From: DATBDE01 sp036270095
GTDB lineage: Bacteria > Actinomycetota > Thermoleophilia > Solirubrobacterales > Solirubrobacteraceae
Length of the DNA: 36,900 bases
Direction of reading: 5' to 3'
Assembly: GCA_036270095.1 (NCBI GenBank)
Contig: DATBDE010000115.1
Span: 1-36,900 of the forward strand
Shown: piece after piece, positions 24,193-32,521 of the stretch
How the letters are laid out: each line of letters starts with the position of its first letter
Numbering within the stretch: the stretch's first letter is position 1
Program-made: the position numbers and the translations under genes
The notes under the pieces: generated by a model
The model's input: only the letters and a program-made list of their open reading frames with translations
Database searches by the model: none
What the model was told of the DNA's origin: nothing

Positions 24193-26283
24193 GTGCGGGT
24201 CTTCTGGGAGCGCTACGGCGACGGCGACCCGACGCTGCTGCTGGTCCCGCCGTGGTCGATCTACCCCTCGCGCGTCTGGAAGGCCCAGATCCCGTACCTC
24301 GCCCGGCACTTCCGCGTGGTGGCTTTCGACCCGCGCGGCAACGGCCGGTCCGATCGGCCGCGGCGTCGGCCCGAGTACGCCGAGGCCGCGTTCGCCGGCG
24401 ACGCGCTCGCCGTGCTCGACGCGACCGCGAGCGAGCGGGCGCTCGTCGTCTCGCTGTCGCTCGGCGCCCAGCGGGGGCTGCTGCTGGCCGCCGACCACCC
24501 CGAGCGCGTGCTGGCGGCGGCCTTCGTGTCGCCGTGGTTCCCGGTCAGCGCGGTGCGCGGCCTGCGCTGGCGGGTCATGGCGCACCCAAGGGTGACCGAG
24601 GCGCTGCTGACGCGGCGCCTGCCGGCGGTCGGGTGGCTGCGCTTCAACGGCGTGCGCTGGCGCGAGGACTTCGGCGCCTTCGCCGACTGGTGGGCGCGCG
24701 AGCGCAACTTCACCACGCCGCACTCGACCAAGCAGATCGAGGACGCGATCGGGTGGGCGTTCGGAACGGATGCGGAGTCCCTGATCGCCAGCGCCGGCGC
24801 CGACCTCGCCGCGCCCGCGACGCGGCGCGATCAGCGCGCGCTGGCGCGGCGGGTCCGCTGCCCGGTGCTCGTCATCTCCGCCCCCGACGATGCGACCACG
24901 CCCCACGCCGACGCCGTGGCGCTGGCGGGCGCGACCGGCGGTGAGCTGGTCACGGTGCCAGAGGGAAGCCACGTCCCCAACACGCGCAAGCCCGTGCCCG
25001 TCAACCTCGCGCTGCGGCGGCTGGCCGAGCGGGTGGGCGGCCGGCCGCGCGATCCCACCGTCCACCGGGCGGACGGCCGGCCGCGGGCGCTGTACGTCTC
25101 GTCGCCGATCGGGCTCGGGCACGCGGCGCGCGATCTCGCCATCGCGCGCGCGTTGCGTGCACGGGTGCCGGACCTGCAGGTCGACTGGCTGGCGCAGCAC
25201 CCGGTGACCGCGCTGCTCGAGCAGGAGGGCGAGCGCATCCACCCGGCCAGCCACCACCTGGCCAACGAGTCGCGGCACGTCGAGTCCGAGTCGGCCGAGC
25301 ACGACCTGCACTGCTTCCAGGCCCTGCGCCGGATGGACGAGATCCTCGTGGCCAACTTCATGGTCTTCCACGACGTCGTACGCGAGGACCGCTACGACCT
25401 CTGGATCGTCGACGAGGGTTGGGAGATCGACTACTACCTGCACGAGCACCCGGGCGAGAAGCGCGCGCACTACGCGTGGCTGACCGACTTCGTCGGCTGG
25501 CTGCCCATGCCCGACGGCGCGGCCCGCGAGGCGGCGCTGACCGCCGACTACAACGCCGAGATGGTCGAGCACATCGCGCGCCGTCCACAGGTCCGCGACC
25601 GCGCCCTGTTCGTGGGCAACGCCGACGACGTCGTGCGCGACCGGCTCGGCCCCGAGCTGCCGCTGATCCGCGACTGGACCGCCGACAACTTCGACTTCGT
25701 CGGCTATGTGAGCGGCTTCGACCCGGCGACGCTGGGTGACCGGTCGGCGCTGCGGGCGCAGCTCGGCTACGGCGACGACGAGCGCGTGTGCATCGTGACC
25801 GTGGGCGGCGCCGGCGTGGGCGAGTACCTGCTGCGCCGGGTCATCGACGCGTTCCCGGAGGCGCGCGAGCGCGTGCCCGACCTGCGCATGATCGTGGTCG
25901 CCGGGCCGCGCATCGATCCCGAGCGCCTGCCGCAGGTCGACGGCCTCGAGGTCCGCGCCTACGTCCACCAGCTCTACCGCCACCTCGCGGCCTGCGACCT
26001 GGCGATCGTCCAGGGCGGCCTGACCACGGCGATGGAGCTCACGGCGGCCAAGCGCCCCTTCCTGTACTTCCCCCTGCGTCACCACTTCGAGCAGACCTTC
26101 CACGTGCCCCATCGCCTCGACCGCTACCGGGCCGGGCGGCGCATGGACATCGCGACGGCCACGCCCGGCGTGATCGCGGCGGCCATCGCCGACGAGATCG
26201 GCCGCCGGGTCGACTACCGCGACGTGGAGACCGACGGCGCCGCTCGGGCGGCGGCGCGGCTGGCGGAGATGTTGCCGATCTAG
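24193..26283 (+). CDS. Alpha/beta hydrolase - GT-B glycosyltransferase fusion
   Basis: At least 696 residues in two domains. Residues 1-285 are an alpha/beta hydrolase: FDPRGNGRSDRP, nucleophile S89 in SLSLG (family GxSxG), acid D232 or D233 in SAPDDATTP and H260 in EGSHVP. From about 299 a GT-B glycosyltransferase follows: YVSSPIGLGHAARDLAIARAL at its start and a MurG/GT28-like donor site (VQGGLTTAMELTAAKRPFLYFPL with FEQTFHVPHRL). GTG 24193 is the first conventional start, but in-frame DNA upstream from about 24142 reads RYPDEEGFVERDG, typical of this hydrolase type, so the true start is earlier. CTG 24079, overlapping the preceding stop as CTGA, is possible. The substrate of either domain is unknown. 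Confidence 0.85.
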   Translation: MRVFWERYGDGDPTLLLVPPWSIYPSRVWKAQIPYLARHFRVVAFDPRGNGRSDRPRRRPEYAEAAFAGDALAVLDATASERALVVSLSLGAQRGLLLAADHPERVLAAAFVSPWFPVSAVRGLRWRVMAHPRVTEALLTRRLPAVGWLRFNGVRWREDFGAFADWWARERNFTTPHSTKQIEDAIGWAFGTDAESLIASAGADLAAPATRRDQRALARRVRCPVLVISAPDDATTPHADAVALAGATGGELVTVPEGSHVPNTRKPVPVNLALRRLAERVGGRPRDPTVHRADGRPRALYVSSPIGLGHAARDLAIARALRARVPDLQVDWLAQHPVTALLEQEGERIHPASHHLANESRHVESESAEHDLHCFQALRRMDEILVANFMVFHDVVREDRYDLWIVDEGWEIDYYLHEHPGEKRAHYAWLTDFVGWLPMPDGAAREAALTADYNAEMVEHIARRPQVRDRALFVGNADDVVRDRLGPELPLIRDWTADNFDFVGYVSGFDPATLGDRSALRAQLGYGDDERVCIVTVGGAGVGEYLLRRVIDAFPEARERVPDLRMIVVAGPRIDPERLPQVDGLEVRAYVHQLYRHLAACDLAIVQGGLTTAMELTAAKRPFLYFPLRHHFEQTFHVPHRLDRYRAGRRMDIATATPGVIAAAIADEIGRRVDYRDVETDGAARAAARLAEMLPI

Positions 26284-26810
26284 GCGCTGGCGTTCTCGGC
26301 CATCGCGAGCCACAGCGACGGCACGAACGGCTCCGGCGCGGGATCGGCCTCGGCCGGCAGGCCGGCGGCCTCGAAGGCCTCGGCCGGGGTCGTGAACTGC
26401 TCGATGCGCAGCACGCGGCCGCGCTTGAACGTCCACACGGCGGCGCGGCGGTCCTCGAGCAGGATGCCAGCGACTTTGCTCTCGCCGCTGACCCTGGCGA
26501 TGACCACGACGTGGTTGCGGTGCTCGACCATGTCCTCGACGACGAGGTGCAGACGCTCCCAGCACTCGAGGAAGTGACGCCAGGCGGCGACGTAGCCGTC
26601 GAGCGGGATCGGGCGCCCGGCGTTCTCGAGCGAGTCGCGGTCGATGAGCGCGAAGTCGGGATGGGCGACGGCGGCCAGCGCGGAGACGATCATCTGCGCG
26701 CGGTCATCGTCGGCGAAGGCGGAGACGAGCTCGACCTCGTCGGACATGAACCCGCGCACGACGGCGACGTTGTCGCTGACCTTGTTCGGATGGCGGTGGC
26801 GCAGGCGCAT
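26280..26810 (-). CDS. SnoaL-like (NTF2-fold) protein
   Basis: A 176-residue protein with an NTF2-like core: WRHFLECWERLHLVVEDMVEHRNHVVVIARVSGESKVAGILLEDRRAAVWTFKRGRVLRIEQF, about residues 78-140, is typical of ketosteroid-isomerase-like proteins of actinobacteria. ATG 26810 is used; ATG 26745 (MSDEVELVSAF) is a possible shorter start. It ends convergently with the fusion gene on a shared CTAG. Reaction unknown. Confidence 0.75.
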   Translation of the reverse strand: MRLRHRHPNKVSDNVAVVRGFMSDEVELVSAFADDDRAQMIVSALAAVAHPDFALIDRDSLENAGRPIPLDGYVAAWRHFLECWERLHLVVEDMVEHRNHVVVIARVSGESKVAGILLEDRRAAVWTFKRGRVLRIEQFTTPAEAFEAAGLPAEADPAPEPFVPSLWLAMAENASA

Positions 26811-26926
26811 GTCGGGCGTGGGGTACGGGCGAGGGCGGTGGTTTGGTTCAAGCGGCGTTAAAGAGGCAGACTCCGGGGAGCGCGGAATCCTTCCCGACGC
26901 CCGAACTTCCGACTCAGGTCACTAGC

Positions 26927-28072
26927 TCAGACCCGCTGCGGATCGATGAGGATCTTCGCGTGCCGGTCGGGGTCGCCGAGGTCGGTGAACGCCTCGGCCA
27001 CGCCGTCCAGCCCGACGGTGCCGGTGATCAGCGGCGACGGGTCGACCTTGCCCTCGGCCAGCATGTGCAGCGTGTCGCGGAACTCCAGCGGGGTGTAGCC
27101 GAACACGAACCGCAGGTCGATCTCCTTGTTGATGGCCATGGCCGGCGTGATGCGGTCGGGGCCGACGCACACGCCCGCGACAACGACGCGCGAGAACAGC
27201 GGCGCGCCGTCGATGATGCTGTCGATCACGCCGGGGACGCCGACGCACTCGAAGACGACGGGGCGTTTCGGGCCCGCGCCGAGCGCCTCGCCCAGGCGCC
27301 AGACGTGCCACCAGTCGACCGGCAGGCGCTCGAGCTTCTCGCGCGTGCTCACCGCCAGCTCGAGCGCGGCGGGCAGGTCGTTGATGTGCTTCGCGGCCGT
27401 CGGGCCCTCGTAGGGCGACTCCTTCGCCGGGTCCACGACGACGTCGGCGCCGCAGGCCTGCGCCAGAGCACGGCGGCCGGGAGAGTAGTCGCTGGCCACG
27501 ACCGTGCGCACGCCCTTGGCCTTGAGCATGAGGATCACGCCGAGGCCGACGGGGCCGCAGCCGATGACGATGGCCACGTCGCGCTTGCCGACCTCGCCGC
27601 GGCGCACGGCGTGCAACCCCACGGCCATGGGCTCGGTCAGCGCCGCCACCTCGGGCGCGAGCCCGTTGGGCACCGGCAGCATCAGCGACTCCTGCACCAG
27701 CAGCTGCTCGGCGTAGGCGCCGGGCGCGTGCTGCGACAGGCCGGTGGTGTCGATGATGTCGCCGTTGCGCAGGATCGGCAGCGCCACCGCCGGCGTGCCC
27801 GTGGGCACCGTCGCGCGCGTCTTCGGCCCGTACTCGGCGACCTCGCCCGAGAACTCGTGGCCGTAGACCACGGGCTGGTCCGAGCGCGCGAAGCGGTCGT
27901 AGCCCTGCCGCACGGCCAGCTCGGCCCACTGGTCCGAGCCGGTGCGGGCGTGGAGATCGGAGCCGCAGATACCACACCGCACGACGCGCAGGCGGACCTG
28001 GCCCGCCGCGGGGACGGGGTCCGGCACGTCGTCGACGCGGAGCTCCTCGTGCTGGCAGATGACCGCCTTCAT
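26927..28072 (-). CDS. Zinc-dependent alcohol dehydrogenase (MDR family, butanediol dehydrogenase-like)
   Basis: A 381-residue medium-chain dehydrogenase. Catalytic zinc ligands: C36 in CGICGSDLH, H71 and E72 in YGHEFSG, with E in LTEPMAVGLHAV as the likely fourth. The Rossmann motif is VIGCGPVGLGVI. The segment that normally holds four cysteines for the structural zinc (after VAALPI) reads LRNGDIIDTTGLSQHAPG and has none, so the structural zinc is probably absent. It oxidises an alcohol or diol with NAD(P); substrate unknown. Divergent from the DUF4239 gene with only 31 bases between; GACAAT six bases before the ATG would give a leaderless mRNA. Confidence 0.9.
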   Translation of the reverse strand: MKAVICQHEELRVDDVPDPVPAAGQVRLRVVRCGICGSDLHARTGSDQWAELAVRQGYDRFARSDQPVVYGHEFSGEVAEYGPKTRATVPTGTPAVALPILRNGDIIDTTGLSQHAPGAYAEQLLVQESLMLPVPNGLAPEVAALTEPMAVGLHAVRRGEVGKRDVAIVIGCGPVGLGVILMLKAKGVRTVVASDYSPGRRALAQACGADVVVDPAKESPYEGPTAAKHINDLPAALELAVSTREKLERLPVDWWHVWRLGEALGAGPKRPVVFECVGVPGVIDSIIDGAPLFSRVVVAGVCVGPDRITPAMAINKEIDLRFVFGYTPLEFRDTLHMLAEGKVDPSPLITGTVGLDGVAEAFTDLGDPDRHAKILIDPQRV

Positions 28073-28091
28073 GGACGCATTGTCGCGCGGC

Positions 28092-28097
28092 TAGGCT
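28092..28097 (+). promoter_or_regulatory. Leaderless -10 box (TAGGCT) for the DUF4239 gene
   Basis: TAGGCT lies six bases before GTG 28104 and matches the TANNNT-N6/7-start pattern of leaderless actinobacterial genes. No Shine-Dalgarno precedes the GTG. Confidence 0.55.
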
Positions 28098-28103
28098 CGC
28101 CGC

Positions 28104-28895
28104 GTGCTGCGGAGCATCCTCAACGACTTCCCGGAGTGGCTGCTCGCCCTGCTCTTCATCGGCGCGATCGTGGCCCTCACGCTCGGGGCCTACGCCCTCG
28201 TGTCCCGCTTCCTGCCCGACTGGCGGAACCGCGAGAACCTCGAGGGGATCCTGGCGGTCGGGGGGATGTCGATGACCCTGTTCGCGCTCGTGCTCGCGTT
28301 CGTGGTCGTCAACCTCTACGACGACTACACGAGCGCCTCGGCGGACGTGACCGACGAGGCCAACGCGCTCGGCGCCATCGTCCAGGACGCGCGCGCTTTC
28401 CCGCCGCCGGCCCGGCTCAGGATCAACCGCGCCGTCCTGGCCTACGTGAACGAGGTCCGCAGTGACGAGTTCCACGCCCTCGCGAACGGCGACGCCGATT
28501 CCCAGGCCGACGCGCGGGCCGCCGGGATCGTCGCCGCCGTGCAGGCCTATGCGCCGCGGACGGTCACCCAGCAGACCTTCTACGGCGCGGCCGCCGACCA
28601 GCTCAACACGTTCCTCGCCGAGCGCGAGAACCGCGTGGCCAAGGCCGGCACCGAGATCCCGGCGCCCCTGCTCGCGCTGCTGATCTTCCTGGCCCTCGTG
28701 ACCATCGCGGTGAGCCTGCTCATCCAGACCCACCACCGCGGCGTCGACCTCGCCCTCGTCGTCGTGGTCTCGGTGATCGTCGCGTCGGGTCTGCTGACGG
28801 CGCTGATCCTGCAGTACCCGTACTCGGGCTCGATCGCGGTCAAGAGCGACCCGCTCGCCAAGGGGCCGCTCTCGCATCTGGGCCCAGGCGGCTGA
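28104..28895 (+). CDS. DUF4239 (bestrophin-like) membrane protein
   Basis: A 263-residue membrane protein with two N-terminal helices (about 11-34 and 50-70) and two C-terminal helices (about 186-207 and 215-237). The soluble middle part, 72-180, contains DDYTSASADVTDEANALGAI and LRINRAVLAYVNEV. This is the layout of DUF4239, a bestrophin-like family with unproven channel activity. GTG 28104 follows a TAGGCT box at leaderless spacing. It points the same way as the small membrane protein and kinase downstream, each of which has its own box. Confidence 0.83.
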   Translation: MLRSILNDFPEWLLALLFIGAIVALTLGAYALVSRFLPDWRNRENLEGILAVGGMSMTLFALVLAFVVVNLYDDYTSASADVTDEANALGAIVQDARAFPPPARLRINRAVLAYVNEVRSDEFHALANGDADSQADARAAGIVAAVQAYAPRTVTQQTFYGAAADQLNTFLAERENRVAKAGTEIPAPLLALLIFLALVTIAVSLLIQTHHRGVDLALVVVVSVIVASGLLTALILQYPYSGSIAVKSDPLAKGPLSHLGPGG

Positions 28896-28898
28896 GCG

Positions 28899-28904
28899 TA
28901 CGAT
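28899..28904 (+). promoter_or_regulatory. Leaderless -10 box (TACGAT) for the 53-residue membrane protein
   Basis: TACGAT lies seven bases before ATG 28912. It fits TANNNT at leaderless spacing, although GAGG directly before the ATG might act as a very close ribosome binding site. Confidence 0.45.
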
Positions 28905-28911
28905 CCCGAGG

Positions 28912-29073
28912 ATGGACGACGACGACGATTGGGTCGGCGAGCCGCCCGAGGGCCACTACAGCCGCGACCGCGCCAAGCCCGAGTTCTGGCGCAGCCAGCG
29001 GCCGCCCGAGATCATCGCCGTCGTCGTGGTGGTGGCCATCATCGTGCTCGTGGTCGTGCTGCTGCTGCGCTGA
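28912..29073 (+). CDS. 53-residue single-helix membrane protein
   Basis: A short reading frame starting MDDDDDWVGEPPEGHYSRDR and ending in a strongly hydrophobic helix (about 34-52, mostly V, I and L) with a terminal arginine. The acidic N-terminus, proline-rich middle and tail anchor suggest a small membrane-bound protein with a cytoplasmic head. Codon use has high third-position GC like real genes here, and the leaderless box at 28899 supports expression. Function unknown; it lies 19 bases before the ABC1 kinase gene. Confidence 0.72.
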   Translation: MDDDDDWVGEPPEGHYSRDRAKPEFWRSQRPPEIIAVVVVVAIIVLVVVLLLR

Positions 29074-29080
29074 CCGTCGC

Positions 29081-29086
29081 TAGCCT
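29081..29086 (+). promoter_or_regulatory. Leaderless -10 box (TAGCCT) for the ABC1 kinase gene
   Basis: TAGCCT lies six bases before ATG 29093, with no Shine-Dalgarno. It is the third such box within one kilobase. Confidence 0.55.
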
Positions 29087-29092
29087 CAGCGT

Positions 29093-30517
29093 ATGGGGAC
29101 GGACACCGAGGATCCGCCGGAAGAGGCCGGGAAGCTGCCGACCGGACGCGTCGCCCGCACGGCGCGCGTCGGCGGGCTGGTCACCGGCCAGGGCGTGCGC
29201 TGGGCGGGGATGCGCGCCGCCAACCGCATGCGGACGCCGGAGCGGGCCGAGGCCGCCGAGCGCCAGCGCACCTCCGCCCTCGTCAACGAGCTCGTCGACC
29301 AGCTCGGCAAGATGCGCGGCGCGGCCATGAAGGTCGGGCAGATGCTCTCGATGGTCGACTTCGACGGCCTCGACGACGAGCAGCAGGACGAGCTGCAGCG
29401 CAAGCTCGCCACGCTCCGCGACGGCGTGCCGCCGGTTCCGTTCGACCGCCTGCAGAAGCTCCTGCGCAAGGAGCTCGGCGCCCCGCTGGGCGACGTGTTC
29501 GCGGACTTCGACGAGCGCGCCTTCGCCGCTGCGTCGATCGGCCAGGTTCACCGCGCCACCACCGTCGATGGCGACGACGTCGCGGTCAAGGTCCAGTACC
29601 CCGGCGTCGCCGAGGCGGTCGAGACCGACCTGCGCAACGCCATGCTGCTGCTGCCGCTGGTCAAGCGGCTGGCCCCGGGACTGGACGCCAAGGCGCTGGC
29701 GACGGAGATGCGCGAACGGATCGGGGAGGAGCTCGACTACGAGCTCGAGGCCCAGAACCAGCGCCGCATCGCGCGGCTGGTGCGCGGGCACCCGTTCCTC
29801 TCCGTCCCGCGGGTGCGCACGGACCTCTCGACCCAGCGCGTGCTGGTCACCGAGTACGTCGAGGGCGAGGGCTTCGAGGCCGTCCGCCGCGCCGACGAGG
29901 CCACACGCGACCGCTACGGCGAGATCGTCTTCCGCTTCTTCTTCGGCCTGCTCTACCGCGACCGGATCGCGCTCGGCGACCCGCACCCGGGCAACTACTT
30001 CCTGCGCCCCGACGGGGGCGTGTGCTTCCTGGACTTCGGCCTGCTGCGCGACATCGACCGCGACCACGTGGCCGCGGAGGTGGCGATCGCGTTCGCGGCG
30101 CGCGCAAAGGATGCCGCGGGGCTGAAGGCGGCGCTGGTCGCGGGCGGCTACCTCCCGCCCGACCGCGCCGACGCGGTCGACGCCGAGCTGGCGCTGCGGC
30201 TGATGCGCTCCGCCATCCGGTGGTACGCGGTCCCCGGCGAGCGCCGCTTCTCGACCGAGCGCGGACCGCGCGAGCGCAACGGCGACCGGCCCGACGCCGA
30301 GCAGCGGGCCGAGATCCGCGACCAGATCAACCAGTTCACGCTGCCACCCGAATCGGTCCTCATCCGGCGCATGCACGCCATGGTCGCGATCGTGCTGTAC
30401 AACCTGCGCGCCGGCGCCGACTGGGGGGCGATCGCGGCGGAGTACCTGCACGGCGAGCCGCCGGCAACGGCGCTCGGGGAGGCCGAGGCGGACTGGCTCA
30501 GGTCGCGCGGTCGCTAG
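29093..30517 (+). CDS. ABC1/UbiB-family atypical kinase (AarF-like)
   Basis: A 474-residue protein of the ABC1 (UbiB/COQ8) family. Signatures: KVGQ at 80-83, the alanine-rich nucleotide loop AAASIGQVH at 145-153, VAVKVQYPG with K166, GDPHPGN at 295-301 and LDFG at 313-316. In this family these atypical kinases/ATPases support quinone biosynthesis or lipid metabolism. No membrane helix is obvious at the C-terminus. Start ATG 29093 follows a TAGCCT leaderless box. It ends convergently with the potassium transporter gene on a shared CTAG. Confidence 0.93.
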   Translation: MGTDTEDPPEEAGKLPTGRVARTARVGGLVTGQGVRWAGMRAANRMRTPERAEAAERQRTSALVNELVDQLGKMRGAAMKVGQMLSMVDFDGLDDEQQDELQRKLATLRDGVPPVPFDRLQKLLRKELGAPLGDVFADFDERAFAAASIGQVHRATTVDGDDVAVKVQYPGVAEAVETDLRNAMLLLPLVKRLAPGLDAKALATEMRERIGEELDYELEAQNQRRIARLVRGHPFLSVPRVRTDLSTQRVLVTEYVEGEGFEAVRRADEATRDRYGEIVFRFFFGLLYRDRIALGDPHPGNYFLRPDGGVCFLDFGLLRDIDRDHVAAEVAIAFAARAKDAAGLKAALVAGGYLPPDRADAVDAELALRLMRSAIRWYAVPGERRFSTERGPRERNGDRPDAEQRAEIRDQINQFTLPPESVLIRRMHAMVAIVLYNLRAGADWGAIAAEYLHGEPPATALGEAEADWLRSRGR

Positions 30518-32484
30518 ACCTCGATCGTCGAGCCGACGATCAGGGTCCGGTCGCGTGGCAGCCCGAAGTAGTCGGCTGCGTCGGCGGTGATGTGCGCCGT
30601 CGCGAGGAAGAGGCGCTTCTGCCACCTGGGAAGCTCGTGTCCGGTCCCGCTCCGGAGCTCGATGGTGGAGACGAAGTACGAGGCGCTGTCGAGGTTGAGC
30701 GGGAACTCGCACTGCGCCGGGTCGACGAGGGCGAGGGCGCTCGGGACGTCGGGGGTCTCCATGTAGCCGAAGCGTGCCTCGATGTGGGTGATGCCGTCGT
30801 CGGTGTAGCCGAGGTCGTCGACGGTGATGCGCTCGGACGGCGGGACGCGGGGCACGGTAAGGGTGTTGACGGAGACGATGAGCACGTGCTCGCTGAGCGC
30901 GTGCACGTGCTCGACGCTGGCGCGCATGGCCAGGGGAGCGGTCATGCTCGTGCGGTTGAGGAACACGGCGGTGCCCTGGACGCGCCGGACCGGGTAGCGA
31001 CGGCTGTGGAGGTCGTCGAGGAAGACGCGCAGCGAGCCCTCGGCGTACTTGCGGCGGTCGGTGACGATCTGGCGGCCACGCTGCCACGTGGTCAGGATGG
31101 TGAAGACCGTCACCCCGATGAGCAGCGGTAGCCAGGCGCCGTGGACGAACTTCGTCAGGTTCGCGGCGAAGAAGAAGAGGTCGACGGTAAGCAGGGCGCC
31201 GCCCCCGATCAGAACCACCCACAAGGGCCTCCTCCACTGGTGGCGGACGATGTAGAAGAACAGCAGCGTGGTGATGGTGATGGTGCCGGTGACCGCCATG
31301 CCGAACGCGAAGGCGAGCGCGACCGAGCTCTGGAACGCGAACACCAGCGTGAGCACGGAGACCATCAGCAGCCAGTTGATCCAGGGCACGTAGATCTGCC
31401 CGTAGGTGTCCGCGGAGGTGTGGGTGATGCGCAGGCGCGGCAGGTAGCCGAGTTGAACCGCCTGGTGCGCGACGGAGAACGCTCCGGTGATCACCGCCTG
31501 CGACGCGATCACCGTCGCCGCCGTGGCCAGGATGACCAGCGGCCACTGCGCCCAGCTGGGCACGAGCAGGAAGAACGGGCTGCTGATGTTCGCCGGGTTG
31601 TCGAGGATCAGCGCCCCCTGGCCCATGTAGCTGAGGATGCAGGCGGGGAACACCACGATCAGCCAAGCGCGTGTGATCGGCGCGCGACCGAAGTGGCCCA
31701 TGTCGGCATACAGCGCCTCCGCTCCGGTCACCGCCAGCACGACGGCCGCGAGGGCGAAGAACGCCGTCCCGAAGTGGTTGACGAAGTAGTCGATGGCGTA
31801 GGTGGGAGACAGCGCGCGCAGGATGCTCGGGCGCTTGGCGATCCCGCTGATGCCGCATACGCCGATGACGGCGAACCAGACCAGCATGACCGGGCCGAAC
31901 ACTCTCGCGACGCTCGCGGTCCCCAGGCGCTGGACGAGGAAGAGGGCGATGATGATCGCCGCGGTGATCGGGACCACCAGGTCGCTGAGGGACGGCGCCG
32001 CCACCTTGAGGCCCTCGACCGCCGACAGCACCGAGATGGCCGGCGTGATCATGCTGTCGCCCAGGAACAGCGACGCGCCGAAGATCCCCAGCGCCGCCAG
32101 GACCGCCTTCGTCCGCCGAGGGCCGGCACCACGGCGGATCAGCGTGATCAGGGCCATGATGCCGCCCTCACCCTGGTTGTCCGCCCGCATGACGAGCAGC
32201 ACGTAGGTGACGGTGACCACGATCGTCACCGACCAGAAGATGAGCGAGGCGATGCCGAGAACGCTGTCTTCGCTGACCCTGACCGGGTGCGGGTCGCCCG
32301 GGCTGAAGACGGTCTGGACGGTGTAGATGGGGCTGGTGCCGATGTCCCCGAACACCACGCCCAGTGCGCCGATGAAGACCGCGCGCCAGGCCAGCCGGCG
32401 TCGATCACCTACCCGGTCCGCGTGCTCGGGCTCCCCGTGACGTCTGAGGCCGGCTCTGGTCGGCACATCGAGGAAGCCTGCCAT
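30514..32484 (-). CDS. kup: Kup-type low-affinity potassium transporter
   Basis: A 656-residue KUP/HAK/KT transporter, a usual length for the family. Landmarks are GVVFGDIGTSPIYT at 42-55 in the first helix, GEGGIMAL at 105-112, and about twelve hydrophobic helices followed by a cytoplasmic C-terminal part of roughly 200 residues. The last residues (DRTLIVGSTIEV) are typical. It imports potassium with protons. ATG 32484 is used; there is no strong ribosome binding site. The broken deiminase gene lies 37 bases upstream in the same direction. Confidence 0.96.
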   Translation of the reverse strand: MAGFLDVPTRAGLRRHGEPEHADRVGDRRRLAWRAVFIGALGVVFGDIGTSPIYTVQTVFSPGDPHPVRVSEDSVLGIASLIFWSVTIVVTVTYVLLVMRADNQGEGGIMALITLIRRGAGPRRTKAVLAALGIFGASLFLGDSMITPAISVLSAVEGLKVAAPSLSDLVVPITAAIIIALFLVQRLGTASVARVFGPVMLVWFAVIGVCGISGIAKRPSILRALSPTYAIDYFVNHFGTAFFALAAVVLAVTGAEALYADMGHFGRAPITRAWLIVVFPACILSYMGQGALILDNPANISSPFFLLVPSWAQWPLVILATAATVIASQAVITGAFSVAHQAVQLGYLPRLRITHTSADTYGQIYVPWINWLLMVSVLTLVFAFQSSVALAFAFGMAVTGTITITTLLFFYIVRHQWRRPLWVVLIGGGALLTVDLFFFAANLTKFVHGAWLPLLIGVTVFTILTTWQRGRQIVTDRRKYAEGSLRVFLDDLHSRRYPVRRVQGTAVFLNRTSMTAPLAMRASVEHVHALSEHVLIVSVNTLTVPRVPPSERITVDDLGYTDDGITHIEARFGYMETPDVPSALALVDPAQCEFPLNLDSASYFVSTIELRSGTGHELPRWQKRLFLATAHITADAADYFGLPRDRTLIVGSTIEV

Positions 32485-32521
32485 CTGCAGGCGCGCGACG
32501 GGCTGTGCTCGGACCGGGTGC

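Noticed and set aside
24049..26565. Long minus-strand frame opposite the hydrolase-glycosyltransferase fusion
   Set aside because: Shadow of a high-GC gene; no recognisable domain, while the plus strand encodes two clear catalytic domains.
26843..28465. Plus-strand frame covering the alcohol dehydrogenase gene
   Set aside because: Antisense shadow; the minus strand shows intact CGICGSDLH, GHE and Rossmann motifs.
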